Below, piece after piece: positions 1 to 9,513 of a DNA stretch of 64,000 nt. The notes beneath the pieces were generated by a model. It made no database searches, was not told where the DNA came from, and worked only from the letters and a program-made list of their open reading frames with translations. How positions within the stretch are numbered: the stretch's first letter is position 1; every line of letters starts with the position of its first letter. The stretch is taken from positions 930,001 through 994,000 of the forward strand of contig NZ_CP106855.1 of the NCBI RefSeq assembly GCF_002209355.2, read 5' to 3'. This DNA comes from Bdellovibrio sp. SKB1291214. GTDB taxonomy: Bacteria; Bdellovibrionota; Bdellovibrionia; Bdellovibrionales; Bdellovibrionaceae. The translations under genes were made by a program, and so were the position numbers.

Positions 1-93
1 CTTAGCTGCCTTAGCGGCAGGTTTCGCTGCAGGCTTAGCAGTTTTCTTTGCTTTTGCCGCAGGTGCTTCCTTTTTTGCTGCCTTTTTAGCCAT
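1..93 (-). CDS. Histone-like Lys/Ala-rich protein (5' part only)
   Basis: Only the first 31 codons are inside the window; the gene runs off the left edge. The visible protein is almost entirely Lys, Ala and Pro in AAK/PAAK-type repeats, as in bacterial histone H1-like DNA-compacting proteins. The ATG (91-93, complement) is preceded by an AGAGAGG-type ribosome site. It is divergent from lpxD, with a ~125-bp shared upstream region. Low-complexity composition makes exact family assignment unsafe; a ribosomal or ribosome-associated tail is the alternative. Confidence 0.6.
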   Translation of the reverse strand, partial: MAKKAAKKEAPAAKAKKTAKPAAKPAAKAAK

Positions 94-220
94 CTCAATT
101 CCTCTCTAAATTTAAAGGTGAGAAATGATCGAAACGTGTTTATGTATATGAGACTTATACTATCACCCAGTGACTTGACATCAAAAAAATACTGGGAAAA
201 TGTTAGCGCGAGGCATCACT

Positions 221-1267
221 ATGATTACAGCAGACGTTATTTATACTCTTCAATCACCCGACGTAACCTATTCATCTGGTTCCAAAGAATCCATCGCTAA
301 AAAAGTTCTTCCTCCAGATTTGGCCGACTCCGAAAGTTTGGTCTTTGTATCCAAACCGGATCAGTTGGAAAAAGCTTTGAAAGCAAGCTCTCCCATCATC
401 GTTGCGCATAAAGCCCTGACCTTGCCGACGGATTCTAAATCGACATTCTTTATTACCCACAGTGTTCAACTTGCGATGGCCACCATACTGCCCCTATTCG
501 ATGGCAAGATGAATCGCTTTAATCAAGAGACTAAAATCCATCCACAAGCTTTCATCCACCCGACTGCGCACCTAGGACAAAATGTTTCCGTAGGTCCCTT
601 TGCAGTGATTGGTGAACACGCCCGTATTGGTGACGGCGCCACCATCGGAGCCCAGGTCACAGTCGAGGCCTATGCGCAAGTCGGCGCATTAACAATCTTG
701 CACCCCCAGGTTTTCATCGGGGCATACTGCGAAATTGGAGCGCATTGCGAATTCCACCCGCATACAACCATTGGCGCGGACGGTTTTTCCTTTGCCGCAA
801 CAAAAGATGGCACCCATAAGAAGATTCCACAGATTGGCAAAGTCGTAATTGAAGATTATGTTGAGCTCGGTGCAAATTGCGCAATTGATCGCGCTGCTTT
901 GACTGAAACACGCGTAGGTCGTGGGACAAAGATGGATAATTTCTGTCACATCGCTCACAACGTCGTAATTGGTCAAAACAACGTGATGGCAGCCGGCTTT
1001 AAAGTCGCTGGCTCCAGCAAAATTGGCAGCAACTGTATGTTCGGGGGAGATGCCGCTGTTTCAGATCATATTACGATCTGTGACAAAGTTATCATCGCCG
1101 GTCGCTCTGGTATCACATCAGATATCACGCAACCGGGAGCCTACGGTGGTTATCCGATTGAGCCACTTCGCGATTCACTAAAAACACTGGCGAATCTGTC
1201 GCAACTGACTCGCATTAGAAAAGAACTTGCTCGCGTGGTAAAACACTTGGGCCTTAATGAGGAATAG
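221..1267 (+). CDS. lpxD: UDP-3-O-acylglucosamine N-acyltransferase LpxD
   Basis: Adds the N-linked 3-hydroxyacyl chain to UDP-3-O-acyl-glucosamine, the third step of lipid A synthesis, in the cytoplasm. The protein (~348 aa, close to the usual ~340) has an N-terminal uridine-binding part and then a long left-handed beta-helix of hexapeptide repeats (roughly residues 100-310). The HIAHN segment near residue 240 carries the expected catalytic histidine. I chose ATG 221 because CGAGG lies 7 nt upstream; ATG 200 is in frame but has a poorly spaced site. The downstream membrane gene begins 10 nt after the stop and may be cotranscribed. Presence implies a lipid A-containing outer membrane. Confidence 0.92.
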   Translation: MITADVIYTLQSPDVTYSSGSKESIAKKVLPPDLADSESLVFVSKPDQLEKALKASSPIIVAHKALTLPTDSKSTFFITHSVQLAMATILPLFDGKMNRFNQETKIHPQAFIHPTAHLGQNVSVGPFAVIGEHARIGDGATIGAQVTVEAYAQVGALTILHPQVFIGAYCEIGAHCEFHPHTTIGADGFSFAATKDGTHKKIPQIGKVVIEDYVELGANCAIDRAALTETRVGRGTKMDNFCHIAHNVVIGQNNVMAAGFKVAGSSKIGSNCMFGGDAAVSDHITICDKVIIAGRSGITSDITQPGAYGGYPIEPLRDSLKTLANLSQLTRIRKELARVVKHLGLNEE

Positions 1268-1277
1268 AGGATCACAT

Positions 1278-1643
1278 ATGACTTACGAATTTTACAAAAT
1301 CATTCACATGCTGGGCTTGATTACTTTGTTCTTTGGCTTTGGCGGCTTACTGGTAACTGCTTATGCCGGAGTTACCTTGACGGCAAAGGCTCGCATGATG
1401 GGCTTTGCCACTCATGGCTTGGGCTTGATGCTTTTGCTTTTGGGCGGCATGGGCATGCTTGGGAAAATGGGCTTGATGAAACAACTTCCAGGTTGGGCTT
1501 TAGCTAAACTTGGCATCTGGGTTCTAATGGGCGCAGCGATTTCCATCGTTAAGCGCAAAGGCCACATCGGCTGGCCTATCGCGATCCTGCTTTTCGGTTT
1601 GGGCACAACAGCCGCAATCCTAGCTATCACAAAACCATTCTAA
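1278..1643 (+). CDS. Small four-helix inner-membrane protein
   Basis: About 121 aa with four hydrophobic segments covering most of the chain and short charged loops (one contains KRKGH), so an integral membrane protein. A GAGG site precedes ATG 1278; an upstream in-frame ATG at 1257 overlaps lpxD and is less likely. Probably cotranscribed with lpxD. Its 3' end overlaps the convergent kinase gene by 4 bp. I do not recognise a specific family; no catalytic motif is visible. Confidence 0.75.
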   Translation: MTYEFYKIIHMLGLITLFFGFGGLLVTAYAGVTLTAKARMMGFATHGLGLMLLLLGGMGMLGKMGLMKQLPGWALAKLGIWVLMGAAISIVKRKGHIGWPIAILLFGLGTTAAILAITKPF

Positions 1644-3757
1644 AATTCTTGGTTTAACACTTCTTGCAAAGCCTCTCGCTTAAGAGGCTTTTGCAAGTAT
1701 CCATCGAACCCAGCCTCTAGGCATTTTTCTCGGTCCCCCTTCATCGCATGGGCGGTTAGCGCAATTACAGGTGCCACATAACCTCGGGATCGAAGCTCTT
1801 GTAAAGTCTGAAAGCCATCCATCTTAGGCATCTGAATATCCATTAAAATCAGACGATAAGTTGTCGAGGACGTTTTCCTTAAAGCCTCCTCACCATTTTC
1901 AGCCATTTCAATATCACTCGTTGCGATGCCGGCCTTTTGCAAATATCGTTTGAACAACTCGCGGTTATCGGAGGCATCATCAACCACTAGTATTTTTCCT
2001 CCCCGAGCCGCTGGCAGGCAGTCCTCTGCATGGTGAGCCCCTGGCTTGTGCGTATCGCCTGCTCCGGCATGAAAGACCGCATGAGCCATAACCGTAACGG
2101 TGAACTCACTGCCTTTTCCAGGAACACTGTTAAAAGTGATGTCTCCACCCAACAAGCGCGCAAGCTTTCGTGACAGGAAAAGTCCCAATCCTGTCCCCCC
2201 AAATCGACGTGTCATCGAACTATCGGCCTGGGAAAATGGTTGAAACAGATGGCCCCGCTGTTCCTTAGTAATTCCAATGCCGGTATCTTTAACGCTAAAT
2301 TGCAAAATGAATCTCCCGGGTGGACCATTGGGAATCGCATCCGCCCTCAACTCAACATATCCCTGTTCGGTGAACTTTATAGCGTTGCCCACCATGTTGA
2401 TTAAAATCTGACGAATGCGACTGGGATCTGAAATCAATACGTCCCGCACATTTCCCATTTTTAAGCGCAGATCGATACCCTTTTCCTCCGCTTGACCACG
2501 CAATAAATGAGTCACGTCCTCTAAAAGCTCCCGCGCTCCAAAGGGGATGTTTTCAATTTCAATTTTTTCAGATTCGATTTTTGAAATATCTAAGATTTCA
2601 TTTACTATTTTTAGGAGCTGATGCCCATTGCGAAGAATGGTATCCACGGAATGCTTTTGTTCAGTCGTCAAATGCCCATCGTCTTTCAAAATGTCGGCAA
2701 AACCCAACATCGCTCCCAAGGGAGTGCGAATTTCGTGACTGACGTTTGCCAGGAAATCAGACTTCGCACGACTGGCATCTTGAGCGCGGTCATACAGCCG
2801 CGAATTTTCGATCAAAACGGCCAAGCGTGAACAAATTTCTTCCGCCAGGGTTTGATCTCTTTCGCCGTACCGTCTTTTTGAAACGGAAGATACAAAGCTT
2901 ACGATGCCCAGTGGCTTGCGGTTTCTTGCCATCAAGGGAACAACCATGAAGGACTTCGACAGAACCTCGCCTCCCTTGATATCGATTTCGACGTTGTAGT
3001 GCTTTCCGATATGCTCACCGATTGTATCTAAACCGTTGACGATAATAGTTTTTCCAGAGCGAATATGCACCGGGCCTCCAAATTCGGAATCCCATTTTGG
3101 TAAATTTTCTGCCCGCCAACGCCTTACTAACTCTTCTTCATCTTTATTAACTCCACGAACTTCGACAGTTAAATAATCCATACCCTCTTCATCGATTGTT
3201 TCTATCGTACAAATATCTGCCAACATCGGAATGACTTTAGAGCTAAAAGTACGCAACATATCCTTCAGTTCGATGGATTGAGACAGCTCAAAAGTTAATT
3301 CAGAAACAAACTTCTCCTGTTGAACTCGCGCTTCAGCAGCTTCTTTTTCAGCCTGAGCGCGAACTAAATCTTCCCGTTGACGCTCCAGTTGAACACGCTC
3401 CGTAATATCTTGTGTGACTCCCAATAAATATTGAGCGCGCCCCGCTTTATCCCGAATCGGAATTTTAATCGTGTGAATAAGTCGAATCCCATTTCTGGTG
3501 GGAAGCTCGTCTTCAGTTATTGCGTGAGGTATTTCACCATTCAAAACTTGGCGATCAATCCCTCGAAAATGCTCTGCCAAGTCTTTCGAAAAAAAGTCAT
3601 AGTCCGTCTTACCAATAAATTCTTCTCTGGAAATGCCTAGCAATTTTTCCCCGGCCCGATTCAACCGCACGAATGCCAAGTTTTCAGCATCTTTGACGAA
3701 AACCATGGAAGGCATATTCTCAATGATTCCCAGCAAGAAAGCTTCGGACTCCGCCAA
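1640..3757 (-). CDS. Hybrid sensor histidine kinase (PAS-GAF-HisKA-HATPase-REC), probably missing its N-terminal sensor
   Basis: Order of domains: PAS (about 1-120), short coiled coil, GAF (about 150-320), HisKA with phospho-acceptor in NVSHEIRTP (about 340), HATPase with N box and GTGLGL-type G2 box (about 440-560), and a receiver domain with acceptor Asp in LMDIQMPKMDG and a C-terminal KPLKR. It should autophosphorylate and pass phosphate to its own receiver. The only start is a TTG (3757) without a convincing ribosome site. The frame stays open further upstream into a coiled coil (ELEAINNN), showing that the gene was originally longer; see the adjacent fragment. Function may be impaired. 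Confidence 0.85.
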   Translation of the reverse strand: MAESEAFLLGIIENMPSMVFVKDAENLAFVRLNRAGEKLLGISREEFIGKTDYDFFSKDLAEHFRGIDRQVLNGEIPHAITEDELPTRNGIRLIHTIKIPIRDKAGRAQYLLGVTQDITERVQLERQREDLVRAQAEKEAAEARVQQEKFVSELTFELSQSIELKDMLRTFSSKVIPMLADICTIETIDEEGMDYLTVEVRGVNKDEEELVRRWRAENLPKWDSEFGGPVHIRSGKTIIVNGLDTIGEHIGKHYNVEIDIKGGEVLSKSFMVVPLMARNRKPLGIVSFVSSVSKRRYGERDQTLAEEICSRLAVLIENSRLYDRAQDASRAKSDFLANVSHEIRTPLGAMLGFADILKDDGHLTTEQKHSVDTILRNGHQLLKIVNEILDISKIESEKIEIENIPFGARELLEDVTHLLRGQAEEKGIDLRLKMGNVRDVLISDPSRIRQILINMVGNAIKFTEQGYVELRADAIPNGPPGRFILQFSVKDTGIGITKEQRGHLFQPFSQADSSMTRRFGGTGLGLFLSRKLARLLGGDITFNSVPGKGSEFTVTVMAHAVFHAGAGDTHKPGAHHAEDCLPAARGGKILVVDDASDNRELFKRYLQKAGIATSDIEMAENGEEALRKTSSTTYRLILMDIQMPKMDGFQTLQELRSRGYVAPVIALTAHAMKGDREKCLEAGFDGYLQKPLKREALQEVLNQEF

Positions 3758-3797
3758 CTGCTGAGTGCGGGCTTCTACCCTGCTTTCTAAATTGTTA

Positions 3798-4085
3798 TTA
3801 ATGGCTTCCAGCTCTGAAGTACTCTTTTTCGAATGAAATCGAGGTGCCCGGATGAGCGAGCAGCTTTTTTTGAAATTCTAAACTTTCTTGCACAAGCTCA
3901 GGCGGAGTTAAAACTTTCCAGTTCAACTTTCGCTGCTCCAGGTCTTGCCGCGAGTAACCGATCATCTCTAAGAAGCAATCGTTCGCATCCAAAATCTCGC
4001 CATGATCATTGGTGGAAAGAATTCCGATAATCTTAGAATTAAATATGGTGAGATAGCGCCTTTGCAGCTCCCGATTATCGTCCAT
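3798..4085 (-). pseudogene. N-terminal PAS fragment severed from the hybrid kinase
   Basis: The 95-aa frame is a good PAS-domain start (DANDCFLEMIGYSRQDLE) that breaks off after FEKEYFR, where a PAS domain still needs about 30 residues of beta-strands. The kinase reading frame takes over in another frame immediately afterwards with a linker coiled coil. The simplest reading is one ancestral gene spanning 1640-4085 that lost roughly 100 bp plus a frame change near 3810. A sequencing artefact is less likely because domain sequence is missing, not just shifted. Confidence 0.7.
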
Positions 4086-4292
4086 AGGGTGATGTTACCC
4101 AGTCCTACAGGAGGGGTCTTCCAATCGCTCTTTCTCGTGTGAAGAATCAGGGTGCGGACAACTAAGATCTTCGGGGACGAAACAGGGCTTTGATCATTCT
4201 TTCGATCTAATAATCAAACTCAACACCAACTTATTTTACTTCAGTACTTACTTCCAGGAGGAAGGGTCCCCTTCGAGTACCATCACTTTTTG

Positions 4293-4319
4293 CTAAAAGA
4301 AAGCGCCCCGTGGGCGCTT
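4293..4319 (-). terminator. Rho-independent terminator of the 4323-4712 gene
   Basis: An 8-bp perfect stem (AAGCGCCC/GGGCGCTT, 4301-4319) with a 3-nt loop, followed on the minus strand by TTTCTTTT. It sits just after the stop of the exported protein gene. Confidence 0.8.
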
Positions 4320-4322
4320 GTC

Positions 4323-4712
4323 TTACTTCATGATTTTGCAGATTGAAGCAAAGTCTCCGTTGGTAGTCGATGCCTTTTCAACCGACTTCACAGTCTTTTC
4401 GACTGACGTTTCTTCGTCGTCGACTTTCAAATTTTGCAAGACGATCACTGACCCATCCACCGGAGTTTTTTTGGTTTCCTCGATCAAAACTTGCAATTGA
4501 ATTTGTGAACCATCTAATTCAAAACGCTCTTGAAAGAACTGACCGATATGGTCATCGATAGAGATACTCATGAAATAACCCGTCACATAGTGAGCGCCAC
4601 CACCATTACCCGTGATTTGGCAATCATAGGTACGGTACTCTTTAACATCTTTCACCGCGCCCAAAGCCATCGCAGGAAGAACCAGAGCCAGTGTCACCAT
4701 AAGTAGTTTCAT
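4323..4712 (-). CDS. Small exported protein, unknown function
   Basis: About 129 aa with a Sec signal peptide (MKLLMVTLALVLPAMALGA, cleavage after AMA or LGA) and two Cys residues in the mature part (DCQITGN and SICKIMK), which may pair. I chose the ATG at 4712 because AAGGAG lies 7-8 nt upstream; the longer frame up to 4778 adds an implausible leader. A dedicated terminator follows. No family recognised; periplasmic or surface location is inferred from the signal peptide. Confidence 0.75.
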   Translation of the reverse strand: MKLLMVTLALVLPAMALGAVKDVKEYRTYDCQITGNGGGAHYVTGYFMSISIDDHIGQFFQERFELDGSQIQLQVLIEETKKTPVDGSVIVLQNLKVDDEETSVEKTVKSVEKASTTNGDFASICKIMK

Positions 4713-4781
4713 AAAATCTCCTTTGAAATGAAAATGGCGACAAGCTTGCTTGCCGCCATTCAAACATGTTGGGACCACACA

Positions 4782-5906
4782 CTAGAACATGCTGTATTTC
4801 AAGAAACGGCATTCAATATTGCCGTTGAACACGAAATGTTTGCGAGTGGATTTCAATTTCAAATCCGCGATCAAATCTTTATTCCCGGAAAGAATCCAAG
4901 CATCCCAACCTTTGAATCTGTGTTTCAAAGTGAAAGAGAGGTCACGGTAAACATCGCGAAGATTGTCTTCGTCACCGATACGCGCACCGTATGGAGGATT
5001 GATGATGATCAAACCTTTTTCTACGGGTGGCTCCACCGTCGCAACTGATTCTTTTCTGAATTCAATCACGTCGTCAACGCCAGCGGCTTTCGCATTTTCT
5101 TTAGCAGATTTGATAACTTTGTTATCGATATCATATGCATAGAATTTGAAATCGATTTCTTCTTTCTCACCCGCGATAGCTTCATCAACAACTTTGTCCC
5201 AAGTTTCGCTCTCGAAGTTCAAAAGGTTCATGAAACCAAAACGTTTACGGTTAATACCTGGGGCGATGTTCTTAGCCATCATTGCAGCTTCGATCATGAA
5301 TGTTCCAGAACCGCACATGAAATCCACTAGTGGAGTTTTACCATCCCAGTCAGAAAGCTTGATCAAACCTGCCGCCAAGTTTTCTTTCAAGGGAGCATCC
5401 CCTACGTCTTTGCGGTAACCACGTTTAAACAATGAATCACCTGAAGTATCGATAGAGACGTTAAACTGGTTTTTCACGCAACGAACCACAACACGAAGTG
5501 CTGGGTTGTGGTTATCAACGTCAGGACGAACACCAAATTTATCACGGAATTGGTCCACGATAGCATCTTTGATTTTCATCGCGATAAACCGTTGGTCGTT
5601 CATTTTGGAATCCCCAACAGAAACGTCGATGCTCAATGTTTGGTTCGGTTTAATGTATTTTGTGAAATCGTGGCGCAGGATTTGCGCGTACAATTCTTCA
5701 GGTTGGTAGGCGAAGAAGTCTTGGATCGGTTTCAAGATACGGCTTGCCATGCGAGAGTGAAGATTCGCTTTGTAACAACCTTCCCAGTTGCTTTCAAAGT
5801 AAACGCCGCCGGCAGTTTTGCCTTTTACGTTCAGACCTAAATCTTTAAGTTCTTGTTCTAGAGGATCTACGAGACCGCGTGCTGTTGACGCGAAAAATTC
5901 TGCCAT
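4782..5906 (-). CDS. THUMP-domain 23S rRNA guanine-N2 methyltransferase (RlmL N-terminal-like)
   Basis: 374 aa: N-terminal THUMP RNA-binding region (about 1-155), then a Rossmann methyltransferase with the SAM-binding segment DFMCGSGTFMIEAA and the N6/N2-type catalytic motif NPPYG. This matches the UPF0020 family, whose members make m2G in 23S rRNA (RlmL N-half, RlmG-like). It is about half the size of E. coli RlmL, lacking the second methyltransferase half, as in many non-enteric bacteria. It is an isolated gene with no obvious operon partner. Confidence 0.87.
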   Translation of the reverse strand: MAEFFASTARGLVDPLEQELKDLGLNVKGKTAGGVYFESNWEGCYKANLHSRMASRILKPIQDFFAYQPEELYAQILRHDFTKYIKPNQTLSIDVSVGDSKMNDQRFIAMKIKDAIVDQFRDKFGVRPDVDNHNPALRVVVRCVKNQFNVSIDTSGDSLFKRGYRKDVGDAPLKENLAAGLIKLSDWDGKTPLVDFMCGSGTFMIEAAMMAKNIAPGINRKRFGFMNLLNFESETWDKVVDEAIAGEKEEIDFKFYAYDIDNKVIKSAKENAKAAGVDDVIEFRKESVATVEPPVEKGLIIINPPYGARIGDEDNLRDVYRDLSFTLKHRFKGWDAWILSGNKDLIADLKLKSTRKHFVFNGNIECRFLKYSMF

Positions 5907-5992
5907 GGGGTTGGGCCTTTCTGTTGGTTAAGAAAGCAGGGTCCCTCGCCCCACTTCCTGTACCGCCAGGCCCACCCATTGACTACAACCGG

Positions 5993-7759
5993 TTAGACCT
6001 CGCGATATTGTGGTCCGCCGCCACCTTCTGGCACCGTCCACTCGATGTTTTCGAATGGGCACTTAATATCACAAGTCTTACAGTGAATACAGTTGGTATA
6101 ATTGATTTGTAGGTCTTTCTTGCCTGCCTCTTTTGTAGACGGCACCATCTCGTAAACAGCGGCCGGGCAGAAATGATTACATGGTGATTTGTACTGAGGC
6201 TCACATACTGAGCGACAGATATCCCCATCTTTAAGGATTAGATGATTAGGAGAGTCCTCATCATGCATTGTCCCCGTCAAATAAACGCTAGAAAGCTTAT
6301 CAAAGAACAGTTGACCATCTGGTTTTGGAAGTTGTTCTAATTGCTCCTCAAAGCCATTAGGTCCCCAAACCTCAACAACCTTATTAGTTGTTGCCGCGTC
6401 CACGTGCTCGACAGGCATAGGATCCTGCAGGCCACGGCCCCCTGTGATCTCTTGAAGGGCGATCAAAGGCATACCCTCGATCATCCCCTTAGAAAGCGCC
6501 TGGTGGAAGTTTCTGACAGCCCATAGGTCTTTTTTAACGAAGCTGTTTTCGATGCGGGTTTCGTAAGCCTTAGTCACGGATTCATTGAACTCAGCGCCAG
6601 CAGCCAAGCCTTCGACGATCGTTTCAGCAGCCGACATACCGGCTTTCATTGACAGATGCAGACCTTTAAGTTTCTTAACGTCGACCATCGAAGCCGAGTC
6701 ACCGATAACCATCCAGCCATCACCGTAAAGTTTAGGCATTGAATACCAGCCCCCCGCAGGCAACGTTTTACCACCGTAAGCGATAACTTTACCGCCTTTA
6801 AGCATGTTCTGCATGAACGGATGAGTTTTCAATTTTTGAAGTTCACGGTGTGGGTCAAGCAATGGATCATTTGTGTCCAAGTATGCCACTAAGCCCACAA
6901 TGATTTTATCTTCAGGCAATGTGTAAATGAATGTACCACCGATGGATTTGCTTAAAGGGAAACCCATTGTGTGGATCACCTGACCCGCTTCAACAGTTCC
7001 CGCCGGCATCTGGATGATTTCTTTCACACCTTCTTCAAAGACTTCAGGATTTTTGCCTTCGCGAAGTTTCAGTTTCTCTGTTACTTTTTTGAACAATGAA
7101 CCGCGTGTCCCTTCGGCAAACACAGTCACTTTCGATTTCAAAATCAAACCTGGCTCGAAATTCCCTTTTGGATTTCCGTTTTTGTCACGACCCTTGTCGC
7201 CCGTGCGAACTCCAACGATTTTGTTACCTTCGTATAAAGCTTCAACTGCAGCGAAACCTGGGAAAATATTGATCCCTTTTTCTTCACACTTAGTACCCAA
7301 CCAACGGTTCAACTTACTTGCCGAAACAATGTAGTTACCTTCGTTATGAAATGGCGGAGGAGTGATAGGAAGTTTGAAAGAGTAATCAGTACCTAGATAG
7401 TAAACGGCATCTTTTTTAACTTCAGACTCAAGAGGACAGCCCTCATCCTTGAAGTTTGGAACCAGCTGACGAAGAGCCACTGGGTTTAGAACCGCACCAG
7501 ACAAGCTGTGTGCGCCCACTTCAGAAGCCTTTTCGATAACAACGATCATTTGTTCCGGAATAGGTTGGCCCTGTTTTTTTCCAGATGCCACGTCTTCATT
7601 GTGTTGATTGATTTGGTTTTGTAAATGAAGTGCGCAAGACAAACCTGCAGAACCACCACCCACGATCAGAACGTCACAGTCCATCGTTTCGCGAGTTACA
7701 CCTTCCGGCAAATGATCGTACACCATAGAATCTCCTACCGACTGATAAACAACGTCCAA
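5993..7759 (-). CDS. Electron transfer flavoprotein-ubiquinone oxidoreductase
   Basis: 588 aa, the normal size of ETF-QO. It passes electrons from reduced ETF (fatty-acid and amino-acid oxidation) to the quinone pool at the inner membrane. An FAD-binding GxGxxG motif is near residue 33 (VGGGSAGLSCAL), the central FAD/quinone region is intact, and the C-terminus carries the 4Fe-4S cluster motif CIHCKTCDIKCP together with an upstream Cys (HFC). The start is ATG 7759. Bacteria living on amino acids and lipids commonly have this enzyme, which fits a predatory lifestyle, but that link is inference. Confidence 0.95.
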   Translation of the reverse strand: MDVVYQSVGDSMVYDHLPEGVTRETMDCDVLIVGGGSAGLSCALHLQNQINQHNEDVASGKKQGQPIPEQMIVVIEKASEVGAHSLSGAVLNPVALRQLVPNFKDEGCPLESEVKKDAVYYLGTDYSFKLPITPPPFHNEGNYIVSASKLNRWLGTKCEEKGINIFPGFAAVEALYEGNKIVGVRTGDKGRDKNGNPKGNFEPGLILKSKVTVFAEGTRGSLFKKVTEKLKLREGKNPEVFEEGVKEIIQMPAGTVEAGQVIHTMGFPLSKSIGGTFIYTLPEDKIIVGLVAYLDTNDPLLDPHRELQKLKTHPFMQNMLKGGKVIAYGGKTLPAGGWYSMPKLYGDGWMVIGDSASMVDVKKLKGLHLSMKAGMSAAETIVEGLAAGAEFNESVTKAYETRIENSFVKKDLWAVRNFHQALSKGMIEGMPLIALQEITGGRGLQDPMPVEHVDAATTNKVVEVWGPNGFEEQLEQLPKPDGQLFFDKLSSVYLTGTMHDEDSPNHLILKDGDICRSVCEPQYKSPCNHFCPAAVYEMVPSTKEAGKKDLQINYTNCIHCKTCDIKCPFENIEWTVPEGGGGPQYREV

Positions 7760-7805
7760 CGGCTTTGTTGCCTTGGACCTTTTTTTATCAGTCTCAAACT
7801 TAGCT

Positions 7806-8057
7806 TTATTCTTCGGCAGGTTCTTCGTTTTGAATTTCTGCTTGAGGAGCTAGTTTACGCGTTGGATTTGTCACTTGAGCTTGTACCTTCAAGTCACCCT
7901 CATCGCGGCCGCCTGGATACAGACGTTTTTTCGCTCGTTGCGCCAATTCAGCTTCTTTGCTTTCATCGCGAACGGCACCAGCCATCACTTCCTCGGCATG
8001 TGCATTTGCAGCAAAAAAGGAAGTCATCAAAACAGAAACCAAGAAAAGACGGATCAT
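7806..8057 (-). CDS. Small exported charged protein
   Basis: About 83 aa: signal peptide (MIRLFLVSVLMTSFFAANAHA) followed by a short, highly charged mature chain rich in Glu, Arg and Gln, with no Cys. The ATG at 8057 has GGGG upstream; the frame continues 10 codons farther but that would bury the signal peptide. It lies between ETF-QO and the nitrilase gene on the same strand. No family recognised. Confidence 0.6.
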   Translation of the reverse strand: MIRLFLVSVLMTSFFAANAHAEEVMAGAVRDESKEAELAQRAKKRLYPGGRDEGDLKVQAQVTNPTRKLAPQAEIQNEEPAEE

Positions 8058-8148
8058 GATTACCCCGTTCCCTGCGCTTGTGTTCAACGCGCATTTAAAA
8101 ACTAATTGAGAAAGATGTCACCAGAAAATTGTGCAGAATTCTGCTGAT

Positions 8149-8979
8149 TTAGGCAACTGGAAGCCGTCTGTGGTACTTCATTGGGATTTGACGACGAACT
8201 CCGTCAATTCGCTCTTTGGTAAGAGTCATCACTGAATAACCGATTGAACGCTTCTCTACTTGGCCAATGATCGCTCCCCATGGGTCAATAATCAAACTGT
8301 GGCCGTACGTTTCACGCACTCCCCCGTTGATTCCTTGGTGAGTTCCGCCTTGAGCACTCGCCATTAAATAAGACTGACTCTCAATGGCACGCGCGCGCAG
8401 TAAGATTTCCCAATGTGCTTCCCCTGTTTTCACAAGGAAGGCCGCAGGGACCATGATCAAATCAACTTCTTTGCGAGCATATTGAGAGAACAATTCAGCA
8501 AAGCGAATGTCGTAACAAATCGTTTCACCGATTTTCCAACCATCGACTTCAATCACACTAGGACGTTGACCATGACGGAAAACATCAGATTCACGAATCG
8601 GCTTTTGGCCTTCAAGGTGAATGTCGAATAAATGCAATTTTTGATAAGTCGATTTCACTTCTCCTTTGGGAGTAACCAACACCGATGAGTTGTACAAGTG
8701 ACCTTCAAGCTGCAAAGGCACTGATCCCAAATGCAGATGTGTATCGTATTTTTTAGCTAAGGCTGCGACTTTATGAAAGGCCTCGTGATCCAGAGGAAAT
8801 CCGTGGATTTTTTCACCCTCTTTCACTCGCATGTAGAGGCAATTTTCTGGGAACCCCACCAAACGTGGTTTGTGAGATTTAAAGATGTCTTCCAAGAGCG
8901 CTTCGATTTGCATCAGGTTCGCATCGACGTCATCGATGGAGGTCATTTGCGCTACCGCAACTACCAGCTCCGAACTCAT
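8149..8979 (-). CDS. Carbon-nitrogen hydrolase (nitrilase superfamily, Nit-like omega-amidase)
   Basis: 276 aa, typical for the Nit/omega-amidase branch. The catalytic triad is visible: Glu in GFPENCLYM (about 44), Lys in YQKLHLFDI (about 115), Cys in GETICYDIRF (about 153). Such enzymes hydrolyse C-N bonds of small amides; bacterial Nit proteins often repair deaminated glutathione or act on 2-oxo acid amides, but substrate cannot be read from sequence. Start ATG 8979 has an AGGAGA-type site just upstream. Monocistronic as far as can be seen. Confidence 0.9.
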   Translation of the reverse strand: MSSELVVAVAQMTSIDDVDANLMQIEALLEDIFKSHKPRLVGFPENCLYMRVKEGEKIHGFPLDHEAFHKVAALAKKYDTHLHLGSVPLQLEGHLYNSSVLVTPKGEVKSTYQKLHLFDIHLEGQKPIRESDVFRHGQRPSVIEVDGWKIGETICYDIRFAELFSQYARKEVDLIMVPAAFLVKTGEAHWEILLRARAIESQSYLMASAQGGTHQGINGGVRETYGHSLIIDPWGAIIGQVEKRSIGYSVMTLTKERIDGVRRQIPMKYHRRLPVA

Positions 8980-9016
8980 AACATTCTCCTTCGCGCTCTT
9001 TTTTAAGAAGAGCGTA

Positions 9017-9364
9017 CTATTCGACGGAAATAACTGTAGAGGATCGCGCTTCTTTTACGTCGCGGCAGTTCCACTTAGCTTCTTCCAACGTCTTTCTGAC
9101 TCCGGCGATAACTTCAGAACAAGTATTTACATCACCAGATGAACCAATAGTCTGATCGACTCCTTGTTTTGTGTAAATAGCTTTACACTTGGAATCAGAT
9201 CCCGTTTCGACGCGAAGAGTACGAACAGTTTTGTTATGCTTACAGAGAACCATAGCATCGCCGATATCAGCGTAAGCTAGGGACGAAAAAAAAAGCACTG
9301 GCATCGCCATAGCGACCAGTGCTTTCTTGTATTTTTCCACTGTAGTTTGGTCTCTTTTAATCAA
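9017..9364 (-). CDS. Exported Cys-containing small protein (TTG start)
   Basis: About 115 aa. The signal-peptide hydrophobic core (ALVAMAMPVLFFSSLAYA) lies well inside the longest frame, so I prefer the TTG at 9364, which has AGGAG 6-7 nt upstream. The mature part has four Cys (LCKHN, SKCKA, NTCSE, WNCRD), probably two disulfides. No family recognised. The gene lies immediately upstream of the nitrilase gene on the same strand. Confidence 0.6.
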   Translation of the reverse strand: MIKRDQTTVEKYKKALVAMAMPVLFFSSLAYADIGDAMVLCKHNKTVRTLRVETGSDSKCKAIYTKQGVDQTIGSSGDVNTCSEVIAGVRKTLEEAKWNCRDVKEARSSTVISVE

Positions 9365-9513
9365 GCTGCTCTCCTGTTCTAGAAGTTGGGACTCAGGGCC
9401 TGTGTCAACAGTGTGTCCTGAATCCAACTTAATTTTACGCAGCTATGTAGGAGACTAAAACGAAGAGATCACCCTAGAGACCAAATTTAGGCTTTATCCC
9501 GGGAAGGAATTGC

